From NCBI GenBank assembly GCA_027482725.1, contig JAIXVT010000228.1, forward strand, positions 1-6,371: a stretch of 6,371 nucleotides of DNA. The letters run 5' to 3'. Numbering within the stretch: the first letter of the stretch is position 1; every line of letters starts with the position of its first letter. The translations under genes were made by a program, and so were the position numbers. The notes beneath the pieces were generated by a model. It did no database searches. It had not been told where the DNA came from and saw only the letters and a list, made by a program, of their open reading frames with translations. Shown piece by piece: positions 1 to 5,727 of the stretch. The stretch comes from Pseudomonadota bacterium. Its GTDB lineage: Bacteria > Bdellovibrionota > UBA1018 > CAIMNF01.

Positions 1-1713
1 CGAAGATCGGTCGGTTTTCATGAATGCAGTAATAATCGCGCGTTGGTAACCGTAATCGACATAACTGTCAAAGTCTCCCGGTTCCCCCGAATTGGAGTAG
101 AGCAACAGGTACTGCGCCACAAGATCTTGGCTTTCCGGAATCGCATGGAATTCGGGCTTGTCCGAGTTCATGGATTGGTTCATTTTTTTGATAAAATCCA
201 CAATAGACACCGTTTTTCCGACTTCCACTTCCTTTGCTAAAAACTGCTGCATGGACTCCATGGCGCGGAGCACATCGGGACGCTTGATCGCGTCTTCGGA
301 AGCACCCTCAACGTAAAGATAAAACGGATTTGTACCTGCCATCTTAGCGGATAGGGCATCGTCATCCAAACGCTGTTGAATTTTCCCGTAAAAATACCCT
401 TTTTGTGAATTGTCTATTTTGAGCCAATATCCACCGATTGAAAACAAGGCCACTAAAACCCCGACAGTGACATAGACTTTCTTGCGTTCAAAAAATGACC
501 ACTTAAAAAAAGTATTGGTCAAACGATCCCAAAAACTTACTTCCCCTTCCCGCATGACTTCACGATCTCCGGGTGCAGGCAAAATAGACCGTAATGCGGG
601 AATAAACGTGAGCTCCAGAATAAGGGCACTGATGACACCGGCCCCGGTAAAGATCCCAAAAGTTCGGATCGATTTGATTTCAAAAATCATCAAGGAAAAA
701 AAGCCCAAGGCCGCAACGGTACACGCAACAAACATCACCGGGCCCACTTTGCTCAGTGACTCCAAAACTGCGCGCTGATTGAGGGATTTTCTATCGGCGT
801 TAGGATCGGATTTCCTAAGAGCCGCATATTCCTCGTAGTAGCGTTTTAGAATTTGTACGGCATGACCTGCCGCTATGGCTAAAATCAGAATGGGCGTGGA
901 CGAATTGAACACATCAAAGGGTTCGCGCATGAGGCCCAAAAAACCCATCGACCAAACCACGGCTAAAAGTGCAGTAACCAGCGGCAGCACCAGTGCCTGC
1001 ACCGTGCGGAACGCTTCGTAGTGAATGAGACCAATAATCAAGAGCGCGATTGGGAACAAAAACCCCATCCGTGCAGAAAACTTTTCCAAAAGCGCAAGAA
1101 AGATAGGCAAACCCGAAACTTCGATATCCGTTTGATCATCGCGTTCGGGCGCTACGGCCGATTCGACTTGCGTGCGAATAGCTTGAAACCCTCCCTCTAC
1201 TTTTTTGAATTCCGCAACAATTTGCGTAGTACGCCGATCTTTAGACACCAATAGATTTTCATATACCGGGTTACGGTCCACTCCGGCACGGAGAATATCC
1301 ATTTGCTCTGTCGATTCGGGGACTTTGTCCATCAGGGGCTTTACACTCATGCCCTCGGCGTTACCTTCGATGTTTTTGGCTTTGCGCGCCGAGAGACTGA
1401 TCAGGTTACTTTTGACCACACCTTCCGAGTTATTCAAACGCTCGGTAATACGCATGACTTTTTCTAGGACGGGTTTTTGATAAATATCGCCACTTTTTGG
1501 GGTAATCCCAATTACGGCGGTAAATTTATTCCCGAACGTTTTTTCGATCAAATTGCCGACCTGAATGTAGGGGTGCGTTTGCGGGAGCGTGGCATCGGGA
1601 TCGATAACGACTTGCAACGACTTGAGTTGTGCCATGAGGCCGACCGTGGCAAGCGCCGTGAGCGCAACAACAGCCCAACGGTATGCAATCATTTTTTCAA
1701 TCCAAGTACGCAT
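1..1713 (-). CDS. RND/MMPL-superfamily exporter, N-terminal 571 residues (runs off the window edge)
   Basis: The minus strand is open without a stop from ATG 1713-1711 to base 1, and I translated the whole stretch. The protein has a membrane helix at about residues 8-28, a large periplasmic loop to about 210, then a block of helices at about 216-231, 238-260, 272-290, 324-346 and 354-373, a seventh helix at about 413-431, and the start of a second periplasmic loop. Helix-loop-helix-block order and the conserved TM4 stretch around residues 272-296 (STPILILAIAAGHAV, then YYEE) are typical of bacterial RND-superfamily predicted exporters (COG1033/MMPL type), which use proton-motive force to move lipids or hydrophobic molecules. 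The second helix block is missing only because the window ends. AAGGA lies 6 nt before the ATG. The gene diverges from a TetR gene, which suggests local repression. Substrate is unknown; family is confident. Confidence 0.9.
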   Translation of the reverse strand, partial: MRTWIEKMIAYRWAVVALTALATVGLMAQLKSLQVVIDPDATLPQTHPYIQVGNLIEKTFGNKFTAVIGITPKSGDIYQKPVLEKVMRITERLNNSEGVVKSNLISLSARKAKNIEGNAEGMSVKPLMDKVPESTEQMDILRAGVDRNPVYENLLVSKDRRTTQIVAEFKKVEGGFQAIRTQVESAVAPERDDQTDIEVSGLPIFLALLEKFSARMGFLFPIALLIIGLIHYEAFRTVQALVLPLVTALLAVVWSMGFLGLMREPFDVFNSSTPILILAIAAGHAVQILKRYYEEYAALRKSDPNADRKSLNQRAVLESLSKVGPVMFVACTVAALGFFSLMIFEIKSIRTFGIFTGAGVISALILELTFIPALRSILPAPGDREVMREGEVSFWDRLTNTFFKWSFFERKKVYVTVGVLVALFSIGGYWLKIDNSQKGYFYGKIQQRLDDDALSAKMAGTNPFYLYVEGASEDAIKRPDVLRAMESMQQFLAKEVEVGKTVSIVDFIKKMNQSMNSDKPEFHAIPESQDLVAQYLLLYSNSGEPGDFDSYVDYGYQRAIITAFMKTDRSS

Positions 1714-1757
1714 AGAAGATCCTTCAGTTTTTGTTATGATTAAGACTGGGGTTTATT

Positions 1758-1802
1758 TGTATACAGTGTTAACATTCCAAGTAATCAGTGTAAACATAGA
1801 AT
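1758..1802. promoter_or_regulatory. Divergent promoter region with TetR-type operator boxes
   Basis: Two direct copies of a 13-mer differing at two positions (CAGTGTTAACATT at 1764-1776 and CAGTGTAAACATA at 1786-1798) are spaced 22 bp apart, about two helical turns. Each contains a core (TGTTAACA, TGTAAACA) that is palindromic or nearly so, and a third palindrome TGTATACA sits at 1758-1765. TAGAAT at 1797-1802 could be the -10 of the plus-strand TetR gene; I see no good -35 for it. On the minus strand TTTACA (1794-1789) could be a -35 for the exporter but the matching -10 is weak. Two phased boxes between a divergent TetR gene and an exporter are what family members usually bind as a pair of dimers. 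The regulator assignment is inference. Confidence 0.5.
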
Positions 1803-1823
1803 TTGGGTTTTAAAAAAAATTAA

Positions 1824-2546
1824 ATGAAAAAACCACGGACCCGCAAAAAAACCGAATCCTACCATCACGGAGATTTACGATCTGCGTTGATTACGGCAGC
1901 GTTGCGGGTTCTAAAAACACGCACTCCATCCGAACTTTCTTTGCGTGAGCTGGCAAAACAAGCGGGCGTCAGTCAAGCCGCACCCTACCGACATTTCAAA
2001 GACAAAGAGGCCCTCATTGCGGCCATTTTAGAACAGGCTTTTACGATCAAACGCGAGTATATGGAGCGTGCAATGAACGATGCCCAGGGGGATGCTCACA
2101 AAATTTTTATCGGCTGCGGTCTTGCCTATTTCAGGTTTGGACTAGATTACCCCCAGCACTTTAATTTGATGTTTAGCGACCATTGCAGACCAGACGGGAA
2201 CTATCCGGACTTGCTTCGCGCAGCGGTTTCGAACTATGAGACCGTGGTCAAGATGGTCAAAATCTCTCAAGATGCCGGAATCATCGGCGCCGGTGACCCG
2301 TTCCACCATGCGTTGCATTGTTGGGCTTTAGTGAACGGTTTTACCGTGCTGTACACGCACGGGAAATTGCTCTGGTTGGGCATTGATCAAGATAATGCCG
2401 AAAAAGCACTGATCGGCTTGATCGAGCAATACCGTAAAGGGTCTTCGGCCCCACTGGATCCCAAAGCCATGGGGTTTGAATTGTTTAACACCGATGAATC
2501 CCGGTTTTTTTTTTTTTTTTTTAAAAATGGCACGGGACAGGGTTAG
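1824..2546 (+). CDS. TetR/AcrR-family transcriptional regulator with WHG-type C-terminal domain
   Basis: The 240-residue product has the TetR N-terminal DNA-binding domain: the YHHGDLR signature at residues 13-19, then a helix-turn-helix at about 39-58 (LSLRELAKQAGVSQAAPYRHF) followed by KDKEALIAAI. The ligand-binding half (about 75-205) ends in HCWALVNGFTVLYTHG (165-180), which resembles the WHG-motif C-terminal domain found in many YHHGDLR-type regulators. It probably represses the divergent exporter and itself from the boxes at 1764-1798. No convincing Shine-Dalgarno precedes the ATG; a start here keeps the usual basic N-terminus. The 3' end is odd: 18 consecutive T (2505-2522) encode six phenylalanines at residues 228-233 before the last seven residues. 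The true C-terminus is therefore uncertain, although all recognisable domains lie before the tract. Its stop overlaps the brnA stop. Confidence 0.88.
   Translation: MKKPRTRKKTESYHHGDLRSALITAALRVLKTRTPSELSLRELAKQAGVSQAAPYRHFKDKEALIAAILEQAFTIKREYMERAMNDAQGDAHKIFIGCGLAYFRFGLDYPQHFNLMFSDHCRPDGNYPDLLRAAVSNYETVVKMVKISQDAGIIGAGDPFHHALHCWALVNGFTVLYTHGKLLWLGIDQDNAEKALIGLIEQYRKGSSAPLDPKAMGFELFNTDESRFFFFFFKNGTGQG
2505..2522 (+). repeat. 18-bp poly-T homopolymer inside the tetR-family coding sequence
   Basis: Eighteen T residues in a row encode Phe228-Phe233. At 16 or 19 T the frame would meet TAA directly after the tract. At 17 T the frame would run on for about 23 codons past the tract, well beyond the present stop, to a TAA near 2632. 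The tract is thus a place where replication slippage, RNA polymerase slippage or a sequencing error would change the protein end. Confidence 0.9.
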
Positions 2547-2791
2547 GCGGATTTTAACGATAAAACTTCAGCCGCAGTTTTTTTATCCACCATCTCTCCT
2601 GTGGCATATCTATGGAGCAAGCTCCCAATAAAAGTTTGATACGGAATCCCCAGTCTCAATGCCTCGGTTTTGATTGTCGCCAAAACACTTCCGTCTAAGC
2701 GAATACTAATCGGGACCTTAGCGGCCTCGGTCTCAACTTTTACCTTTCCTGGGCGCCGTTTTAACTTATTCAGATCATATTCTTTCTTCAT
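2543..2791 (-). CDS. brnA: BrnA-type ribbon-helix-helix antitoxin
   Basis: This 82-residue protein lies directly after brnT, the usual toxin-first order of this family. Residues 27-37 (VPISIRLDGSV) look like the DNA-contacting beta strand of a CopG/MetJ-type ribbon-helix-helix fold, followed by helices at about 37-48 and 51-63. The lysine-rich N-terminus (residues 1-20) and the IPYQTFIGSLLHRYATGE segment match BrnA/CopG-like antitoxins. Family role: it binds and neutralises BrnT, and the complex represses its own promoter. I chose ATG 2791-2789 because AAGGAG precedes it by about 10 nt; an upstream in-frame start at 2827 would add 12 residues and lie deep inside brnT without such a site. It overlaps the brnT end by 17 nt, which suggests translational coupling. 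Its stop codon shares bases with the convergent TetR gene stop. Confidence 0.85.
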   Translation of the reverse strand: MKKEYDLNKLKRRPGKVKVETEAAKVPISIRLDGSVLATIKTEALRLGIPYQTFIGSLLHRYATGEMVDKKTAAEVLSLKSA

Positions 2792-3056
2792 ATTGTTTTT
2801 GCTCCTTTGCGGTGGCCTTCCGCGCACTTATGATGCGAACAACCTGTGGATTTTCACGCTCACAAAACACCACAAGCAACAGTCGCGAAGCCGTAGAAAA
2901 ACCAATTCTCAAAAAACGATCCTCACTGCTGCTATGTTCAAAATCGTAAAATTCTATTGCCCCACCATCCGCCCAGACGGTTTGAGCTTCTTCAAACCAA
3001 ACCGAATGCTTTTTGAAATTAAGCTCGTTTTTGATTGAATCCCATTCAAATTCCAT
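2775..3056 (-). CDS. brnT: BrnT-family ribonuclease toxin (DUF497)
   Basis: The 93-residue product fits the BrnT family in length and motifs: FEWDSIKNELNFKKH at residues 3-17, FEEAQTVW (21-28), the HSSSEDRFLRIGFS segment (41-54), RLLLVVFCERE (58-68) and the C-terminal VRIISARKAT (73-82) followed by EQKQYEE. Family knowledge: BrnT has a RelE-like fold, cleaves RNA and inhibits translation when not bound by BrnA. The conserved His/Glu/Arg positions and the RIISAR arginines are all present, so the toxin looks intact. It is the first gene of a two-gene operon and overlaps brnA. The start matches the family N-terminus, yet there is no Shine-Dalgarno and a TATAAT box lies only 4 nt upstream, so a very short leader or leaderless translation is possible. 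Confidence 0.9.
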   Translation of the reverse strand: MEFEWDSIKNELNFKKHSVWFEEAQTVWADGGAIEFYDFEHSSSEDRFLRIGFSTASRLLLVVFCERENPQVVRIISARKATAKEQKQYEERI

Positions 3057-3060
3057 CTTA

Positions 3061-3089
3061 ATTATAAGTGTATTCTATTGTAGATACAA
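3061..3089 (-). promoter_or_regulatory. brnTA promoter with candidate BrnA operator in the spacer
   Basis: On the minus strand TTGTAT (3089-3084) and a perfect TATAAT (3066-3061) are separated by 17 bp. Between them lies an imperfect inverted repeat, GTAT-CTA-caa-TAG-a-ATAC, at 3087-3070. BrnA-family antitoxins autorepress their own operons, so an operator occupying the -35/-10 spacer is expected. The -10 is clear, the -35 is weak. Transcription would start almost on the brnT ATG. Confidence 0.6.
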
Positions 3090-3097
3090 AATCAAGG

Positions 3098-3123
3098 AGT
3101 CTTTTATTACCGAAAAAAAGACT
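3098..3123. terminator. AT-rich hairpin between the hipA side and brnTA, possible weak terminator
   Basis: AGTCTTTT (3098-3105) pairs perfectly with AAAAGACT (3116-3123) around a 10-nt loop, giving an 8-bp stem. It lies downstream of hipA and upstream of the brnTA promoter, where a terminator for the leftward hipBA transcript would be useful. No clean U-run follows the stem in either direction, so termination is uncertain; it could equally be a structural or binding element. Confidence 0.3.
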
Positions 3124-3149
3124 AGTGTTGGATATTATAACCGCTCGCT

Positions 3150-3308
3150 CTAGTCCCCATCCCGATGGACAATCGTCACCCCGAGATCCTCGGCCACCCG
3201 ACTGAGGCAATCTTTAATGGGTTCATTCGCATGAATGACTTCAATACGGTTACCTTGCTGAGATACGACCGCATGCCATGCCTTGTGCGGTGCACGCCCG
3301 CCGTCTAG
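3150..3308 (-). pseudogene. 5'-truncated coding remnant, in frame with hipA after its stop
   Basis: From the base after the hipA stop, the same reading frame stays open for 52 codons to TAG 3152-3150. The predicted peptide looks protein-like, with segments such as GGRAPHKAWHAVVSQQGNR and a C-terminal half ending RVAEDLGVTIVHRDGD. It has an alternating strand/helix/strand pattern and visibly GC-richer codons than hipA. No ATG, TTG or SD-supported GTG begins it, so as a gene it lacks its N-terminus. The layout (short beta-hairpin, helix, strand, terminal RDG) faintly recalls DUF2188-like small proteins, but I cannot confirm the family. It is probably the C-terminal end of a gene truncated when the hipBA module arrived; a readthrough extension of HipA is a less likely alternative. 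Confidence 0.45.
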
Positions 3309-4562
3309 TTATTCAAATATTTTCCTAAAGTACCCCACTCGCTTTTGAATTTCTTGCTGCAAAATTTGACCCGTCTTTACGCCGGAGAAACGCTCAGTAA
3401 ATCCCTCAAGCAGAGGGGAATAATGCTTTTCGATCTCTAGCAAAAGCTTAGTGGCTATCTTAGGAATGATGTCGTCCCTTAATTCGACCTGACCTGAAAG
3501 CTTATCAAAATGTCTTTTATTTAGTTTGAACCAGAAACTTTGGACACCAATCTTAAACGCAAAATTTTTTCCAATATCCTTATAAATAGAGGTAGACAAG
3601 AGATCATAAAACGGCGCAAGCCGGATACCGTCTTTACTCTGCAAAAAGGCTAGGTTTTTTGAATGAGAGTCATTGTTGCCAATGATGAGATTAAAAACCA
3701 GCCACTTTAATAATTGATTAAGGTCTGGAATCGGCGCTGAACTATGCGCCTTTACCAAAAAATAATTATCCGCAAAAGTCGGCCCCCCATCAGATTCATA
3801 TTTCTTTAAAGAGGTAATCCCTTGAGCCTGACAAAAGTCTTGCTGGTGAATTCTTAAAACTCCAGCCCGGGTTTGCCTTCGATCAAACCTCTCAACAACA
3901 AACAGCGGATACTTCCCTTCGATGATATCTACCGCCGGAGTATTTAATCCAACGGCAGCAGCCAATTTCATACAGAGGTATTCATTGTAGGGAGTATCTT
4001 GGGTTGAGTTAAAATGCCGAACACGGGGCTTAATAATGTGAGTTGTTGGGCTTCCGTCTAAGGGGAGATAAATCTTATTTTTTTCCAAAATCACCGTGAA
4101 TTTATCTTGGGCTCCGGCCAAAGAAAACTTCCCACCTTCTTGATTCAAAATTGCATCCGTTAGACTTTTCTTTTGATCAAGGTATTTGGTGATGAGATCA
4201 AATTTGAGTTCTTTTCTGGGTTTTACAGTCTTGGGAGTCTTTATTTGCTCCGGCAAGACATTGAAGGCACCGGCGCAATCTCCGCCAAACTCTTGGAGAA
4301 AACCAAATTCAGATTTTATTGAGTATTTCCCGTGAGATTCTAATAACTCTTTAATCTCTCCTTCTGGCAAAAGGTTTTCAAAAAAAGCCTTTGTATCCAA
4401 GTGGCCGTAAACTTTATCATCTAACGCCAGCGCAATAGCCAAAGGGAAGCGGTCTTTAAACGTGAGCCAAGACTTGTCGTACCGGAAACTCAGGCGCTCG
4501 TCCCGATCAAATTCTAAAGCTCCTACAACTTTTTCTTGGTAATAGACGACAAGCTTACTCAT
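3309..4562 (-). CDS. hipA: HipA-family serine/threonine kinase toxin
   Basis: The 417-residue product is a full-length HipA, close to the roughly 440 residues of the E. coli protein. The N-terminal HipA_N/couple domain spans about 1-100 (VGALEFDRDERLSFRYDKSWL, then LLPEGE at 65-70). The kinase domain has the Gly-rich loop FSLAGAQDK (146-154) with Ser147 at the position of the autophosphorylated serine in E. coli, the ATP-binding lysine in HIIKP (Lys178), VERFDR (223-228), the catalytic loop NNDSHSKN (296-303) with Asp298, and the metal-binding FYD (Asp320). All key residues are present, so activity is likely. E. coli HipA phosphorylates glutamyl-tRNA synthetase and causes growth arrest and persistence; this target is not proven here. 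It overlaps hipB by ATGA (4 nt), so translation is probably coupled. The intact N-terminal domain argues against a HipBST-type split system. Confidence 0.93.
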   Translation of the reverse strand: MSKLVVYYQEKVVGALEFDRDERLSFRYDKSWLTFKDRFPLAIALALDDKVYGHLDTKAFFENLLPEGEIKELLESHGKYSIKSEFGFLQEFGGDCAGAFNVLPEQIKTPKTVKPRKELKFDLITKYLDQKKSLTDAILNQEGGKFSLAGAQDKFTVILEKNKIYLPLDGSPTTHIIKPRVRHFNSTQDTPYNEYLCMKLAAAVGLNTPAVDIIEGKYPLFVVERFDRRQTRAGVLRIHQQDFCQAQGITSLKKYESDGGPTFADNYFLVKAHSSAPIPDLNQLLKWLVFNLIIGNNDSHSKNLAFLQSKDGIRLAPFYDLLSTSIYKDIGKNFAFKIGVQSFWFKLNKRHFDKLSGQVELRDDIIPKIATKLLLEIEKHYSPLLEGFTERFSGVKTGQILQQEIQKRVGYFRKIFE

Positions 4563-4786
4563 TTGGAATTTCTTTTCCGCAGAACAACTTCAAAACCTAA
4601 AAGATTAGCAATTTTAATGAGACTAGAGAGCTTGAGATCGTTTTCTTCTTTTTCCAGTTTTACGACACCGATGCGAGAGAGACCCGTAAAATTGGCGAGA
4701 TCTTCCTGAGTGATCTTCATTTCTCTACGTAGCGCTTTAATTCTTTTGCCGATGCCTTTAGGTTCTTTCAGAATGATATGATCCAT
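4559..4786 (-). CDS. hipB: HipB-family Xre-type helix-turn-helix antitoxin
   Basis: This 75-residue protein is a single HTH_3/Xre domain: IGKRIKALRREMKITQEDLA (12-31), then the recognition helix region GLSRIGVVKLEKEEND (35-50), and the closing helices SSLIKIANLLGFEVVLRKR (54-72). It precedes hipA and overlaps it by 4 nt, the standard antitoxin-first order of HipBA. Family role: a dimer binds operators upstream and sequesters HipA. Three GTATAC-N4-GTATAC sites upstream (4787-4902) are the likely operators, and the nearest one covers the translation start region, where GGGGGA sits close before ATG 4786-4784. E. coli HipB also has a C-terminal tail involved in Lon degradation; here the tail is only RKRNSK. 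Confidence 0.92.
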   Translation of the reverse strand: MDHIILKEPKGIGKRIKALRREMKITQEDLANFTGLSRIGVVKLEKEENDLKLSSLIKIANLLGFEVVLRKRNSK

Positions 4787-4802
4787 GTATCCCCCAGTAT
4801 AC
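4787..4802. promoter_or_regulatory. HipB operator candidate O1 (GTATCC-N4-GTATAC)
   Basis: GTATCC-CCCA-GTATAC abuts the hipB start codon and covers its ribosome-binding region. Half-site spacing (10 bp centre to centre) is the same as in O2 and O3. Binding here could block both transcription elongation and translation start. Confidence 0.6.
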
Positions 4803-4815
4803 TTAGCGGCTCAAA

Positions 4816-4846
4816 ATCGTAAAAACTTGAGAAAATGTATACTCAA
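4816..4846 (-). promoter_or_regulatory. Tentative hipBA promoter
   Basis: On the minus strand TTGAGT (4846-4841), inside operator O2, and TACGAT (4821-4816) form the best -35/-10 pair I can find, although the 19-bp spacer is long. Each operator also contains a TATAC(T/A) hexamer that could act as an alternative -10, without a good -35. If the first pairing is right, repressor bound at O2 would cover the -35. Confidence 0.25.
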
Positions 4847-4855
4847 GTTTACATT
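4834..4855. promoter_or_regulatory. HipB operator candidate O2, extended 22-bp palindrome
   Basis: The core GTATAC-TCAA-GTTTAC (4837-4852) is extended on both sides to a 22-bp inverted repeat in which only two of eleven base pairs fail (AATGTA...TACATT outside). It is the most symmetric of the three sites, which makes it the likeliest high-affinity operator. It starts exactly 50 bp from O1. Confidence 0.65.
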
Positions 4856-4886
4856 ACTCCGTTTTCGCATTTAAAGCGAGCCAAAA

Positions 4887-4902
4887 GTATACTCGGGTAT
4901 AC
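4887..4902. promoter_or_regulatory. HipB operator candidate O3 (GTATAC-N4-GTATAC)
   Basis: Two perfect GTATAC half-sites flank TCGG. The site starts exactly 50 bp beyond O2 and 100 bp beyond O1. Between O2 and O3 lies a further imperfect palindrome, TCGC-a-TTTAAA-GCGA region (4865-4879), of unknown meaning. From O3 to the end of the next gene (4903-4956) I see nothing but an AT-rich spacer. Confidence 0.6.
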
Positions 4903-4956
4903 CTAAGTGCGTTTTGGGCCAAAGCAAAATGAGGAGATGAAATAAGATAACGCCGT

Positions 4957-5727
4957 TTAATTCAAAACTGCTTGCAACGAGCTCCTGTCCGACAACGGCA
5001 GCACGGTAGACAAATCACCGAGACGCTCTAAGTCTGCCTCTTTATACACATCTTTAGTGTCGTCAAAAATGGTCACGCGCTGATCCGGACGAGAGGACGT
5101 TTTGAGGTTGTAACATAAAAAAAAAATATCCGTCGCCAAATGGTGCGCTGATGTCGCGTTCATGGCCGATAAGGCAAAAATAGCAGAGTTTTTCTTATTG
5201 GATTGAGTTAAAAAATCAACTTTGATCTTTCTATTCCCACAATCCAGCTCAACATCAGATTCGTAGGATATTTCTAGATCGGCGATCAACTCCTCTATTT
5301 CCTCTTTGGCGACCGTTTGTAAAGCGGTTCTTTTTGTGAACGTCAGATCAGCAACTCGTAGACAACACTGAGCTAAAACTGAAATTTTTTGGGGCAGATC
5401 ACTCATATGGTCAGCTAAACACTCCAATGTAGCGTCTCGTTGAATGACTCCACTGCTCCGAATAATATCGGATAAAAGTGTTTTTCTCTTTTTAGAGGTC
5501 CAAGGCTTTACCTGCGCAGTTAATAGCCAAGCTGTTGTTTGACCAAGATCTGAAAGTCGAAAGGCACTTTGTTGTGTAGTATTATCATTCAACAAAAAAA
5601 CTTCTATTGATGTACCGTCTGGATATTTCAGCTGAGTTTCAATTCTGATGTGCCCATGGCTCACCTGATCGACTTCGCCTACCAGGGAAAACTGATCCAT
5701 TAGTGCTTTAATATCGGCTGATTTCAC
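4957..5727 (-). CDS. DUF1828-like protein, second gene of a two-gene cassette
   Basis: The 256-residue product has no signal peptide or membrane helix. Residues about 25-115 resemble DUF1828: a beta-rich stretch with DGTSIEVFLLND (37-48), then RLSDLGQTTAWLL (57-69) and a helical part. Residues about 155-225 resemble the DUF1829-type partner domain: RKIKVDFL (166-173), then a hydrophobic strand and SAMNATSAHHLATDIFFL (187-204), ending with VTIFDD (218-223). No reaction is established for these domains to my knowledge. The start is GTG 5727-5725, overlapping the upstream stop as GTGA, with AAGGA 8 nt before it; this indicates translational coupling with the upstream gene. The domain assignment is from memory of motif patterns and was not searched. 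DUF1828 proteins often sit in accessory or defence regions, which fits the neighbours. Confidence 0.7.
   Translation of the reverse strand: MKSADIKALMDQFSLVGEVDQVSHGHIRIETQLKYPDGTSIEVFLLNDNTTQQSAFRLSDLGQTTAWLLTAQVKPWTSKKRKTLLSDIIRSSGVIQRDATLECLADHMSDLPQKISVLAQCCLRVADLTFTKRTALQTVAKEEIEELIADLEISYESDVELDCGNRKIKVDFLTQSNKKNSAIFALSAMNATSAHHLATDIFFLCYNLKTSSRPDQRVTIFDDTKDVYKEADLERLGDLSTVLPLSDRSSLQAVLN

Noticed and set aside
482..1813. Several plus-strand open frames of 74-98 codons
   Set aside because: They lie antisense to the exporter gene, which has a continuous, membrane-protein-like frame on the minus strand. Their translations are basic and low in recognisable motifs.
2792..2827. An earlier start for brnA at 2827
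   Set aside because: It adds residues MRGRPPQRSKNN that overlap the conserved brnT 3' end, and lacks the AAGGAG site that precedes the ATG at 2791.
2670..3038. A 122-codon plus-strand open frame
   Set aside because: It is antisense to brnA and brnT, both of which carry clear family motifs, and its product is not protein-like.
3181..3193. Perfect hairpin CCGAG-ATC-CTCGG as a hipA terminator
   Set aside because: The stem is only 5 bp, no U-run follows on either strand, and it lies within the protein-like remnant, so codon usage explains it.
3309..4562. HipT/HipBST-type split kinase
   Set aside because: The N-terminal HipA domain is fused and intact, and no separate HipS gene is present.
4913..4923. 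Palindrome TTTGG-G-CCAAA after the DUF1828-like gene as a terminator
   Set aside because: The stem is short and no U-run follows it on the minus strand.
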